NCBI GenBank assembly: GCA_963974215.1 | Contig: CAXBBL010000001.1 | Span: forward strand, 1-64,000 | Direction of reading: 5' to 3' | DNA length: 64,000 nucleotides | Origin: Croceimicrobium sp963974215 | Lineage (GTDB): Bacteria; Bacteroidota; Bacteroidia; Flavobacteriales; Schleiferiaceae | Shown here: positions 43,189 through 51,860 of the stretch, piece after piece | Position numbering within the stretch: position 1 is the first letter of the stretch | How the letters are laid out: each line of letters starts with the position of its first letter | Notes under the pieces: generated by a model | The model's database searches: none | What the model saw: the letters and a program-made list of their open reading frames with translations, nothing else | What the model was told of the DNA's origin: nothing | Position numbers and translations under genes: made by a program

Positions 43189-43331
43189 AAATTAAGGCAT
43201 CAGATTGGCGTCTGTAAAGGTCGGGTTTAGCCTTAAATCCAAAGTTTGTTCCCTCACTAAATTTTTTTTTTCGCATCTTTTGTCAGTACTCCATTCTACT
43301 CGCGACCATTTAAACGAGTAACCAAACTGAC

Positions 43332-43796
43332 ATGAAAAAGAAAATTATTTTTCTCCTCTTAGCGGGCTTAGTAATTAGCCTGGCTACGGGACTCTACCTC
43401 TACAATATGCCTGAGCGAGACATCGCTGGAAGCAAGAGCGATTTTACCCTTTCGGTAGATGCGCTGGTAGATGAGTTCCTGGAAAATCAGCAGGCTGCTA
43501 ACATGAAATATTTAGACGAAAGTGGCGAGTCAAGTATAATTACCGTAACTGGTCCGCTGGCTGAGATAAGTGAAGATTTTAAGGGACAAACCGTATTACT
43601 TCTCAAAAGCCCATCTGCGCAAGCGGGCATTAGCGCAACCTTGAGTTATGAAACACCTAGCCCAATAAAAGACTTAACAATAGGTGAGGTCTATCGGGTA
43701 AAAGGAGTAATTCGCTCCGGCGCCAACTACGATTTAGATTTGGGAATGTATGAAAATGTCATTCTCGAAAAATGTGAAATAATCAATCCTCAATAA
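43332..43796 (+). CDS. tRNA_anti-like OB-fold membrane-anchored protein
   Basis: 154 aa with an N-terminal signal anchor (IIFLLLAGLVISLATGLYLY). The body is an OB fold recognised from FLENQQAANMKYLDESGESSIITVTGPLAEI near residue 53 and KDLTIGEVYRVKGVIRSGANYDLDLGMYENVILEKC near 115, matching the tRNA_anti-like family of small envelope proteins in Bacteroidota. Despite the name, RNA binding is not expected outside the cytoplasm. It lies 13 bp before the YceI gene, so they are probably cotranscribed. Confidence 0.8.
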   Translation: MKKKIIFLLLAGLVISLATGLYLYNMPERDIAGSKSDFTLSVDALVDEFLENQQAANMKYLDESGESSIITVTGPLAEISEDFKGQTVLLLKSPSAQAGISATLSYETPSPIKDLTIGEVYRVKGVIRSGANYDLDLGMYENVILEKCEIINPQ

Positions 43797-43809
43797 TTTA
43801 AATACAAAC

Positions 43810-44358
43810 ATGAAAAAATTAATTCTTCTCATTGCCTCCGCTCTCTTTTTGGGATCTGCCTTTAGCGCAGACAGCACAAAAATCAGCAAGCAAACCCACA
43901 TCAAATTTTTTAGCAGCACTCCCGCCGAAGATATTGAGGCGCATAATTATAAAAGTATTGCCACCTTAGATAGCGAAACTGGCGAACTAGTATTTTCCGT
44001 TCCTATGCAAAGCTTTGACTTTGAAAAACGCCTAATGCAAAAGCACTTTAACCAAGAAGATTTCTTAAATACCAAAAAGTTTCCTAAAGCGAAGTTAATT
44101 GCTAAAATTATAAACCTAGAAGCGGTAAACTTTGAGGAAAATGGCAACTATAAAGTACAAATTACCGGTGAGATGACCATTAAAGGAGTGCGCCAAGAGT
44201 TTAACGGGACTGGTTTGGTTATTATTAAAGAAGACGCCATCGATCTCGACTCTAAGTTTATGCTGACACTAGCCGATTACGGAATTGCCTTTGAAAAAGG
44301 AAAGCCTGCTAAAAACATCGCCAAAGAAGTAGAAGTTACCGTTGAAGCCAATTTTTAA
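43810..44358 (+). CDS. YceI-family periplasmic protein
   Basis: 182 aa with a Sec signal peptide (KKLILLIASALFLGSAFS). The lipocalin-like YceI fold is visible from HIKFFSSTPAEDIEAHNYKSIATLDSETGELVFSVPMQSF near residue 36, the FKNKLMQ-like EKRLMQKHFNQEDFLNTKKFPKAKLI near 74, and GEMTIKGVRQEFNGTG near 120. YceI proteins bind isoprenoid-like lipids. Placed between a tRNA_anti-like gene (13 bp) and a peroxiredoxin-like gene (25 bp), it may belong to a small envelope redox or lipid operon. Confidence 0.88.
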   Translation: MKKLILLIASALFLGSAFSADSTKISKQTHIKFFSSTPAEDIEAHNYKSIATLDSETGELVFSVPMQSFDFEKRLMQKHFNQEDFLNTKKFPKAKLIAKIINLEAVNFEENGNYKVQITGEMTIKGVRQEFNGTGLVIIKEDAIDLDSKFMLTLADYGIAFEKGKPAKNIAKEVEVTVEANF

Positions 44359-44383
44359 TTTTTAAGTCTAAATACTCTCCAAA

Positions 44384-44986
44384 ATGAAGTACCCTATTTC
44401 CCTATTCATGCTGATCCTCGGGCTAAGCCTACCAGCGCAAGAATTCCCCGCCGTAGAAGAGGTTCAAGGTCTTTCCGTGGGCAGCACCGTAAAAAACTTC
44501 AGCGCGCTTGCGCAAGATGGCCAAAGCTTCGACCTGAAAGAAGCCCTAAAAGAAGGTCCGGTAGTAGTGGTGTTTTACCGCGGACAATGGTGCCCCTACT
44601 GCAACCGCCACCTCAGCGCTTTGGAAGAAAATCTGCAAGCCATTAACCAGAAAGGTGCTCAGCTAGTAGCCATTTCGCCCGAAAACCAAGAAATGCTGCT
44701 AAAAAGTGTCGAAAAAACCGGTGCGAGCTTTCGCCTTTTAACCGATAATGGTTTTAAAATTGCCGAAGCCTTCGACCTTGCTTTTCTACCCAGCAGGGGT
44801 ACGCGTTTAAAATACAATACCATTTTGGGAGCCGATCTTGCGGAAGCACAAAGTGACGACTCCGAGCGCTTACCGGTACCCGCCACTTATATAATTGGCC
44901 AAGACGGTAAAGTAGTTTGGCGCCACTTCGATAGGGATTACAGCCAACGTGCCAGTCCAGAAGAAATCCTTGCCAATTTACCTTAA
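44384..44986 (+). CDS. Secreted peroxiredoxin-like (AhpC/TSA) protein
   Basis: 200 aa. A signal peptide (MKYPISLFMLILGLSLPAQ) precedes a thioredoxin-fold domain with VVVVFYRGQWCPYCNRHLSALEENL near residue 60, holding the WCPYC redox pair. This is the AhpC/TSA-type PRX-like2 group rather than classical AhpC, as there is no resolving Cys near the C-terminus. It probably reduces peroxides or thiols in the periplasm. It ends 5 bp before the next gene, so cotranscription is likely. Confidence 0.87.
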   Translation: MKYPISLFMLILGLSLPAQEFPAVEEVQGLSVGSTVKNFSALAQDGQSFDLKEALKEGPVVVVFYRGQWCPYCNRHLSALEENLQAINQKGAQLVAISPENQEMLLKSVEKTGASFRLLTDNGFKIAEAFDLAFLPSRGTRLKYNTILGADLAEAQSDDSERLPVPATYIIGQDGKVVWRHFDRDYSQRASPEEILANLP

Positions 44987-44991
44987 AGAAA

Positions 44992-45654
44992 ATGCCGGCA
45001 AAAAGCAGCGGAATTTTAGTGGCCTTGGCTTGGCCCGAAACTTATTGTAAAGGCACTGGCGCCTGGTACGATAGCTGGGCCGAAAAACTTGGGATTAGTA
45101 AAAATTCCTATTATCGTGTTGGTCACGCCGCTCTCGTGTTAGTTCAAAGTGATAATGGTGCAGCCGAATATTTCGATTTCGGCCGCTACCATTGTCCACC
45201 CGGCATGGGACGAGTTCGCTCCGCCGATACTGATCATGAACTACAATTGCGCTTCCGCGGGCAAATAAAAGAAGACGGAAAATTGGCCAACCTCCCCGAA
45301 CTTTTAGGCGAATTAGGAGCCATGCCGCAATGCCACGGTGAGGGCTCATTAATTGCCGCTCAGACCTTGGTCAATTATCAAAAATCGCGTGATTACATCA
45401 CTCTGCTACAAGCCAAGGAACTCATTCCCTACGGTCCCTTTGTGAAAGGTGGAACCAATTGTGCCCGCTTCGTTTTAAATACTTTAGACATTGGTTTCGA
45501 GTTCTTTAACTGGCGCATTAAACTGGCCAAATATCCTAGCCCTTTACCTTTGTTTTTGGTAAAAAGTTTGGGCTCTACCTGTCTTCTTCCTAGCCTAAAA
45601 CCCCCTAAATACCTAGACCCATGGCCCAAGAAAGCGAATATTCTGGCCCAATAA
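44992..45654 (+). CDS. Possible papain-like (LRAT/NlpC-type) protein of unknown family
   Basis: 220 aa, no signal peptide. I do not name a family with certainty. A His in RVGHAALVLV near residue 44 and a Cys in GGTNCARFVLN near 158 recall the permuted papain-like proteins (LRAT and relatives), where the His precedes an NC-x2-F motif. Other conserved-looking stretches are YFDFGRYHCPPGMGRVRSADTDHEL and QCHGEGSLIAAQ. Enzymatic function is therefore inference. The end of the gene overlaps the next frame by 34 bp, an unusually long overlap. Confidence 0.55.
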   Translation: MPAKSSGILVALAWPETYCKGTGAWYDSWAEKLGISKNSYYRVGHAALVLVQSDNGAAEYFDFGRYHCPPGMGRVRSADTDHELQLRFRGQIKEDGKLANLPELLGELGAMPQCHGEGSLIAAQTLVNYQKSRDYITLLQAKELIPYGPFVKGGTNCARFVLNTLDIGFEFFNWRIKLAKYPSPLPLFLVKSLGSTCLLPSLKPPKYLDPWPKKANILAQ

Positions 45655-45926
45655 ACGAAGCCCTTAGTCCGGATACCGATCTTAAAAAGTGGCTTTACGG
45701 CATTGGCGCAAGTTCTTTTTTTGCCTTTCGGCAGATGGGCAAGCAACTGCATATTAGTCGCTTTAGTGAACAAGGCAAACTAGAATGTGAGGGTGTTTTT
45801 GAAGCTCTGCACGGCTCGCTAAAGATGGACCAAGAATTTGAAATTTCCTATCCAAGTCACTGCGCTAAAATCACTCTTTTACAAGAGGGACAATCGCATG
45901 TTTATCTACGATTAAAGGAAAAATAA
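45621..45926 (+). CDS. Small protein of unknown function overlapping the papain-like gene
   Basis: 101 aa, no signal or membrane segment. It starts at ATG 45621 inside the end of the preceding gene in a different frame (34-bp overlap), and a stop lies four codons upstream in its own frame. Its WLYGIGASSFFAFRQMGKQLHISRFSEQGKLECEGVF looks like a small beta domain that could be the C-terminal domain of the neighbour in other genomes. Whether the two are separate proteins or one protein split by a frameshift cannot be decided here. No slippery heptamer is present. Confidence 0.55.
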   Translation: MAQESEYSGPINEALSPDTDLKKWLYGIGASSFFAFRQMGKQLHISRFSEQGKLECEGVFEALHGSLKMDQEFEISYPSHCAKITLLQEGQSHVYLRLKEK

Positions 45927-45956
45927 TAGCGCAACGAATTTGGTGTTTTAGGATTG

Positions 45957-45964
45957 TATATTTG
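45957..45964 (+). promoter_or_regulatory. -7 box (TATATTTG) of the AddB-like nuclease gene
   Basis: Exact TAnnTTTG. It overlaps the TTG at 45954, ruling that out as a start, and lies 16 nt before the TTG at 45981, which is used. Confidence 0.6.
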
Positions 45965-45980
45965 TGAAAACAGATCATCC

Positions 45981-48776
45981 TTGACGACCTTTCTTCAACA
46001 AGCCGCTGCCTTTATTCTTCAAGATTCCCGCCCTCTGCATCGCCTCGCGATAGTAATGCCGAGCCGTCGCGCTGCGGTATTTCTCGAACGCGAGCTGAGC
46101 AGGCAAATCGATAAAGTGCAAATTGGCCCTCGCATTCTCACTATCGAAGAGCTGGTTTTAGAAAGTACCGGTCTGCAAAGTGAGGAAACGGCTGCCCTCT
46201 TTTTCAAGAGTTATGAAGCCTATACGCAATCAGTAGATAAGACCGAAAGCTTTGATGAGTACAGTAAATGGGGACGTTTATTTTTAGCCGATTGCAATGA
46301 AATTGACCGCCACTTGGTAGATGCTGAAAATCTATTTTCCTACCTCGCCGATGTAAAGCGCATCGAAAATTGGGATTTAGAACCGGGCGAATCGAACGAA
46401 TTAATTAAAGAGTATCTCGCTCTCTGGCCGCGCCTAGCTAAGGTATATCAAAAATTTACGAGCGGCCTTTTAGCAGATGGTCGCGTTTACCAAGGCTTGG
46501 CCTATCGGCAGATGCATCAGCAAATGGACCGCATCTGCCTTGAGCTGAAAGAACAATATGGCCACTTTTACTTTTTAGGTTTTAATGCCTTAAACCGAGC
46601 AGAAGAAGAAATTTTCCTTCGCCTTTTTGAGGAGGGACTGGCCGATTTTTACTGGGATATTGATCGCTACTATTTTGAAGACCTTGAACACGAGGCAGGG
46701 CAATTTTTACGACAATCACCCCTGATCCGTCGCCTGAAAGGGCAAGAGCGCTTTTTCGGCTTACACCAGAAACTGAAAGAAGGCAAACGCAGCGTAGAAA
46801 GCATTGCAGTGCCGGGTAATAACCTGCAAGCGCAAATTGCCAACGGTATTTTAGGGAGCTTGGAGGCCAGCGAGCAAAATGACACCGCTCTCGTGCTGGC
46901 CGATGAAGCCTTGCTTACTTCCTTTCTTAACACATTGCATCCCAATATTGAAGCCTTTAACCTCACCATGGGTTTGGGGTTGGAAAACTCGCCTTTAAGC
47001 GGATTTTTTGAGCTCTTGCTGGAGTTTCCGGTGGAAGCTGAGCGCAGCGCTAAAGTGGATAAAAACGGCTCGCCCCGCTATTACCATCGCAAGTGGGATT
47101 CGCTGCTTAGTAGCTTTGTTATTCGTCGCATCAATCGCCTTAAGCCCCAAGCACCCGATGAACTAAAACAGAAAATAAAGCGAACCAATGCCATTTTTCG
47201 CTCCTTTGCCGAACTCGAGTTAGAGGAAATTTTAGCGCCCTTTCCTGAACGGTATTTTCAGAAAGACCTATCTGCCCAAGAGCGCTTTAAAATACTAGCC
47301 CAGGCTTGCCTTGACTTGAAAGAAATTTTTGATAGCAGTCAGAATTTAAGCGAGGCCCTCTTTGGCTTTTACAGCCTTTTCAACCAGTTGGCCGCTTTGC
47401 TGGAGAAATACCCTTACGTAGAAAAGTTTGAAACCGCTTTACAGCTGTACCGCGAAATCCTCCCCGATTTAAGTCTTGATTTAAAAGGCGAGCCCCTTAA
47501 AGGTTTACAGGTAATGGGAATGCTGGAAACGCGCGCACTCGACTTCAAGCGACTGGTAATCTGCTCTTTAAACGAAGGGATTTTACCCAAAGGGCGCAGT
47601 GAAAATAGCCTTATTCCCTTTGATGTAAAAAAGAAATACAAGCTTCCTACCTATTTGGATAAGGATGCGGTTTATGCCTATCACTTTTACCGCTTGTTGC
47701 AAGGCGCGGAAGAGATTTACTTGCTGCATGGCACCTCTGAAAAAGGTATCGGAACCGCGGAAGCATCGCGTTTTATTGAGCAGTTAAAGATTGAGTGGCC
47801 GCAAAAAAACCGACAAATACAAATTACCGAACGCATTATAAGCAGTAAGGCCAAATTGAGCTCTTCGGAAGATTTAATCATAGAAAAAAGTCCGGCTTTA
47901 ATGGAGCGTTTGGACGAAATCGCCGAAAAAGGACTTTCTGCCACCGCCTTGATTAGTTATTTACGCAATCCTCTACAATTTTATTTTGAGCGCCTTTTGC
48001 GCCTGCGAGAAGAGGAGGAAATGGAAGAAGAAATTGAGGCACGGGTGCAAGGAATTGCCCTGCACGAATTACTAGAAGAATTCTACACCCGCGATGAAAA
48101 AGCATTTACCCCACGCCCCGAAGATCCCGTTTTTGCGTTCAAACAAGAAGAATTAAGAGCTTTGATTTACCAGAAGCTAAAAAGCATTTTAGGGGAAGCG
48201 GAAATAGAAACAGGGGCCAATCTTCTCACCTTAGAAACCCTCAGCATGATGTTGAAGCGTTTTCTGGATTATGAAAAGCAAGAATTTGAGAAAAATCCCG
48301 ATCGTATTATTGTTGCCAATGAAAAGGAAATGACGGGCAGCCTTGCGCTAAATTCGGGAAAGCTAATTCAACTAAAAGGTACGGCCGATCGCATTGAAAG
48401 CTCCAATGATGGTATCCGTATTGTGGACTATAAAACGGGGGCTAAAGCTAAAACGGCCTATCGCATCACAACCCGCGAAACACCCAGTTTGGCCGATTTC
48501 ATTAAAAAACCGGAGGCTCTGCAATTAATGTTTTACGCCTACCTCTACCGGCAAGAAAACCCGCATAGCGAGGCACCTGTTTCGGCGGCAATCTTAAGTC
48601 TACGCAAGCAAAATGAAAACCCTATCGATATGGCTTTAGGAGCTAAAAGCGCCATGGACGCCGAATTTGAGAACGATTTTTCCGACATACTAAAGGCCCT
48701 TTTAGAAGAACTTTATAACCCCGCTATTCCCTTTAGGGAAAGAGGCGAAGAACTTGAAGAAGAGAATGAAAATTAG
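45981..48776 (+). CDS. AddB-like PD-(D/E)XK nuclease/helicase-related protein
   Basis: 931 aa from the TTG at 45981 (MTTFLQQAAAFILQ), which follows a -7 box. The first 600 residues resemble the helicase-like AddB subunit (LAIVMPSRRAAVFLERELSRQ near 21, TRALDFKRLVICSLNEGILPKGRSENSLIPFDVKKKY near 515) but lack a Walker A GxGKT, so motor activity is doubtful. The C-terminal nuclease has RLREEEEMEEEIEARVQGIALHELLEEFY and the core IRIVDYKTG near 808. In Bacteroidota such proteins join an AddA-type UvrD helicase in double-strand-break processing. No addA gene is in the window. It overlaps the dehydratase gene by 11 bp. Confidence 0.85.
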   Translation: MTTFLQQAAAFILQDSRPLHRLAIVMPSRRAAVFLERELSRQIDKVQIGPRILTIEELVLESTGLQSEETAALFFKSYEAYTQSVDKTESFDEYSKWGRLFLADCNEIDRHLVDAENLFSYLADVKRIENWDLEPGESNELIKEYLALWPRLAKVYQKFTSGLLADGRVYQGLAYRQMHQQMDRICLELKEQYGHFYFLGFNALNRAEEEIFLRLFEEGLADFYWDIDRYYFEDLEHEAGQFLRQSPLIRRLKGQERFFGLHQKLKEGKRSVESIAVPGNNLQAQIANGILGSLEASEQNDTALVLADEALLTSFLNTLHPNIEAFNLTMGLGLENSPLSGFFELLLEFPVEAERSAKVDKNGSPRYYHRKWDSLLSSFVIRRINRLKPQAPDELKQKIKRTNAIFRSFAELELEEILAPFPERYFQKDLSAQERFKILAQACLDLKEIFDSSQNLSEALFGFYSLFNQLAALLEKYPYVEKFETALQLYREILPDLSLDLKGEPLKGLQVMGMLETRALDFKRLVICSLNEGILPKGRSENSLIPFDVKKKYKLPTYLDKDAVYAYHFYRLLQGAEEIYLLHGTSEKGIGTAEASRFIEQLKIEWPQKNRQIQITERIISSKAKLSSSEDLIIEKSPALMERLDEIAEKGLSATALISYLRNPLQFYFERLLRLREEEEMEEEIEARVQGIALHELLEEFYTRDEKAFTPRPEDPVFAFKQEELRALIYQKLKSILGEAEIETGANLLTLETLSMMLKRFLDYEKQEFEKNPDRIIVANEKEMTGSLALNSGKLIQLKGTADRIESSNDGIRIVDYKTGAKAKTAYRITTRETPSLADFIKKPEALQLMFYAYLYRQENPHSEAPVSAAILSLRKQNENPIDMALGAKSAMDAEFENDFSDILKALLEELYNPAIPFRERGEELEEENEN

Positions 48777-49707
48777 CAAAATAGACCTGAGCAAAGCACA
48801 GGAAGACTTAGCGCAACTTATTCATAATACCCCAGTATTAAGTAGCTCAGCCATCAATGCCGCGGTAGGAGCAGAGATCTACTTTAAGTGCGAAAACTTT
48901 CAGAAAACCGGTTCCTTTAAAGCCCGCGGTGCTTCGCATGCGCTGTTGAAATTATCGGCCGCCGAAAAAGCTAAGGGAGTAGCTACGCATAGCTCGGGTA
49001 ATCACGGTCAGGCCTTGGCTTGGGCTGCGCAGCGCTTGGGTATAAAATGTTGGGTGGTGATGCCCGAAAATTCGCCTGCGGTAAAGATTGCCGCGGTAAA
49101 AGGCTATGGCGCCGAAGTGCATTTATGCCCCTCTAATCTTCCCGCTCGTGAAGCGGGCTTAAAGGCCGTGCAAGATAAAACAGGCGCGCTCTTTATTCCC
49201 CCTTATAATCATCGTGATATTATCATTGGTCAGAGTACCTCTGCTGCGGAATTACTCGGAGAGCAGCCGAATTTAGATGCTATTTTTGCCCCAGTGGGTG
49301 GCGGTGGCCTTTTGGCCGGCACTGCCTTAGCTGCACATTATTTTTCTCCGCAAACGAAGGTCTATGCAGGCGAGCCCGCTGGCGCAGATGATGCTTATCG
49401 TTCCTTTTATTCGGGCACTTTAGTAGAAGAGCATGAGCCAGACACCATTGCCGATGGCTTGCGGACCACGGTAGGCCCCATTAACTTCCCCATTATTCAA
49501 AAACATGTAAGTGCCATTTACACTTGCGCTGAAACGGAAATTATTGCTGCTATGCGCTTAATTTACGAGCGTCTAAAAATTGTGATTGAACCCAGTTGTG
49601 CCGTGCCTTTAGCTTGTTTAATTAAAAATGCCGCTGCCTTTCAAGGACAAAAAGTAGGTATTATTTTAAGTGGCGGTAATGTGGATTTGGGGAGCTTGGT
49701 TTTTTAG
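48766..49707 (+). CDS. PLP-dependent threonine/serine dehydratase family protein
   Basis: 313 aa from the ATG at 48766. PLP-lysine motif FQKTGSFKARGA is at residues 45-56 (Lys52). SSGNHGQALAWAAQ near 78 binds substrate carboxylate, and the Gly-rich PLP phosphate loop is VGGGGLLAG near 175. Fold-type II enzymes of this length deaminate threonine, serine or hydroxyaspartate, or racemise serine; there is no ACT regulatory domain, so it is the short catabolic or racemase-like class. An upstream TTG (48754) lies deeper in the nuclease gene and is less likely. An AGTAGTGAGTA repeat begins at its stop codon. Confidence 0.88.
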   Translation: MKISKIDLSKAQEDLAQLIHNTPVLSSSAINAAVGAEIYFKCENFQKTGSFKARGASHALLKLSAAEKAKGVATHSSGNHGQALAWAAQRLGIKCWVVMPENSPAVKIAAVKGYGAEVHLCPSNLPAREAGLKAVQDKTGALFIPPYNHRDIIIGQSTSAAELLGEQPNLDAIFAPVGGGGLLAGTALAAHYFSPQTKVYAGEPAGADDAYRSFYSGTLVEEHEPDTIADGLRTTVGPINFPIIQKHVSAIYTCAETEIIAAMRLIYERLKIVIEPSCAVPLACLIKNAAAFQGQKVGIILSGGNVDLGSLVF

Positions 49708-49770
49708 TAGTGAGTACAGAGTAGTGAGTAGTGATCATCAACTAGGTACTCAGTACTTAATACTTTGTAC
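49706..49770. repeat. AGTAGTGAGTA element between convergent genes
   Basis: Two copies of AGTAGTGAGTA-type sequence (49706-49733) face an imperfect reverse complement (ACTAGGTACTCAGTACTTAATACTTTGTAC, split at 49741-49770). The 3' ends of the dehydratase and flavoprotein genes both fall within it. It has the layout of a bidirectional terminator or intergenic repeat. Confidence 0.5.
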
Positions 49771-50955
49771 CATTTAAATGCTCAGCCAATCCATATCCCA
49801 TGCTAAAACAAGCTTGTAATAAATAGCCACCGGTGGGCGCATCCCAGTCTAACATTTCGCCAATGCAGTATTGCTGGGGAAATGCTTTCAGCTGGAAGTT
49901 TTCGTCTACCTCGCTTAAGCTTATCCCTCCTACAGTGGAGATCGCGGCATCTATTTCGCTCGCACCGATAACCTCTAAAGGGAAACCTTTGATCTTTTGT
50001 GCTAACCTATCTTTTTCTAAAAACTCCTCTTTCGTGAGGTAGGACTTTAGCAGTGCTATTTGCGTGGTACTTAGTTTTAAATCATTCTTTAAACTGTCGC
50101 TAACTTTTTGGTAGCGCGATCGCTTTAACTTTGAGAAGACTCTTCCTTCGGGCATGGTAGTTTTGAAGTCTATATAGATTGTTGCCGATTGCCCTTGTTT
50201 CAGCCTTTGTCGTATAATGGGACTTAGAGCATAAATAGCATTGCCCTCCATACCCTGTTTGGTGATGACGGCCTCTCCCTTTTGTGTTTTCCGACCGCAA
50301 GAAATCGCAACATTTTTAAGCGGAGCACCCTCATGCCGCGCAATGAAATCCGGATCCCAGTCTATGGTATAGGCGCAGTTTGAAGCTTGAAAAGGAATGG
50401 TCTCAATGCCCTTATCTGCGAAAGCGGACAGCCATGAACCGTCTGAACCTGTGACTTTCCAGCTACCACCGCCTAAGGCGAAAATCTGAAAATCGGACTC
50501 AACTAGATCGCCTTCTTTAAAGCTTAGCTGATTATTTTCACCCCAGCCTTGCCAAGTTTTTCCGTATTCAATCTTTACCTGCCTTTCTGCTAAAAGCGCC
50601 TCAATGGCCTGCAACACTTCAATAGGTTTGATGCCCTTAAGTGGAAACACTCGATTGCTAGTGCCGGTATACATGGGAATACCGATTGATTCTAACCAAT
50701 CTTGTAAATCCTTGTTATCAAAGTTTAAAAGGGACTTTTCTAAAAATGAAGAGGGCGTATAACGCGAAATGAAATTCTGTATCGCTTCCCCATGGGTGAG
50801 GTTAAAGCCTCCTTTTCCCGCTACGAGGAACTTTCTTCCGAGCGCTTTTTTTTTTCAAAGATGGTCACGGAAAATTTTTGCGGATCTAAAAAAGCCGCCA
50901 CGGCCATTGCCGCTGGTCCACCACCAATAATAGAAACTGACTTTTTCATTTTCAT
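49757..50955 (-). pseudogene. HI0933/BaiN-like FAD flavoprotein, frameshifted in a T10 run
   Basis: Start at ATG 50955 abuts the rlmA stop and reads MKMKKSVSIIGGGPAAMAVAAF, a FAD-binding Rossmann motif, to SVTIFE. At 50846-50855 there are ten T (A on the coding strand). The frame after the run encodes KKALGRKFLVAGKGGFNLT, the expected family segment, and onward through residues in 49757-50674 with GGISLSEVDENFQLK and the end GYLLQACFSMGYGLAEHL. Eleven or eight T would restore one frame of about 399 aa, the normal family length. As read, the protein is broken near residue 37. A homopolymer sequencing error, slipped-strand phase variation, or a true lesion are all possible. Function of HI0933-like flavoproteins is poorly known. 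Confidence 0.8.
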
Positions 50956-51786
50956 CTATTGGCCAAAAATATCAATATTAAAGTCACAGCTAACAGACAA
51001 TTCCGTTTTCTTGGTGATATTCTCCAAACGCTCTTCCGCGGTACTCCAATAATAAGGAGTCATCTTTAAAAGAGAGAGCACATCTTCCGCACTACTAATT
51101 TCTATTTTAAAGCTGGTACGCTCTCGGTGTAAATGCTGGAAGGAGGCAGACATCTTCTCGAGAATATTGGTAGTATGGGGCCTAAAATTCTCGTAAATCA
51201 GCTCGGCGATCTCACGTAAGTGATTGGGAGCAGGACTAACCACTATGGCATAGCCTTGTGCCGATAAAATGCGTTTAAACTCCTCGTCCATTATGGGAGA
51301 AAACACGGAGAGAATAAGGTCTACACTTGCTTCAGCGACGGGTAAATTATAAACGGAACTGACAAAATAGAAGTTGCTTTTGTACTTTCCCGCGGCATTT
51401 TTTACCGCGTATTTAGAAATATCAGTGCCCCAAATTTTAGTACTTAAACCCGGCAGCTCGTTTAAGGCTTTTTGAGAATAATAACCTTCGCCACAGCCGG
51501 CATCAAAAGCAACAATGTTAGAGGAGCGAAAAGATAGTTTCTCCGCTACCAGACTTTTAATGCTTTCTATGAGAGGATCGTAAAAGCCCAATTCTAAAAA
51601 CTCCCTGCGGGCGCTAATCATCATTTGATTGTCGCCGGGATCTTTAGACTTTTTCTGGTTTACTGGCAATAAATTTAAATAACCCTGTTTCGCTAAATCA
51701 AAGCTATGCTTGTTTGCGCAAACATAGGTTCTATTTTCCGAAGCGACTAAAGGACTTTGGCAATATGGACAGATTAAGATGGACAT
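50956..51786 (-). CDS. rlmA: 23S rRNA (guanine-N1)-methyltransferase RlmA-like
   Basis: 276 aa. Zinc-binding residues C6, C9, C23 and H27 stand in ILICPYCQ and YVCANKH, followed by FDLAKQGYLNLLPV and KDPGDNQMMISARREFLELGFYDPL, all hallmarks of RlmA/RrmA. The SAM motif is VAFDAGCGEGYYS near residue 86 and the catalytic strand reads DLILSVFSPIMDEE. It methylates guanine in the 23S rRNA helix 35 region. Its stop codon touches the flavoprotein ATG, so the genes form a transcriptional unit. Confidence 0.9.
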   Translation of the reverse strand: MSILICPYCQSPLVASENRTYVCANKHSFDLAKQGYLNLLPVNQKKSKDPGDNQMMISARREFLELGFYDPLIESIKSLVAEKLSFRSSNIVAFDAGCGEGYYSQKALNELPGLSTKIWGTDISKYAVKNAAGKYKSNFYFVSSVYNLPVAEASVDLILSVFSPIMDEEFKRILSAQGYAIVVSPAPNHLREIAELIYENFRPHTTNILEKMSASFQHLHRERTSFKIEISSAEDVLSLLKMTPYYWSTAEERLENITKKTELSVSCDFNIDIFGQ

Positions 51787-51860
51787 TTAAATAAGCACTA
51801 AGCCTAATCAGTTAACGGTTTCAGACCCTAAAAGACCTGTGGAGTATATTAGTTTTGCAA

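Noticed and set aside
45600..45660. Programmed -1 frameshift joining the papain-like gene and the small overlapping gene
   Set aside because: No X-XXY-YYZ slippery heptamer in frame and the downstream gene has a usable ATG; separate or split genes are simpler.
50792..51052. Plus-strand frame of 86 codons over the frameshift of the flavoprotein
   Set aside because: It is antisense to the conserved flavoprotein and rlmA coding sequence; its existence follows from codon composition there.
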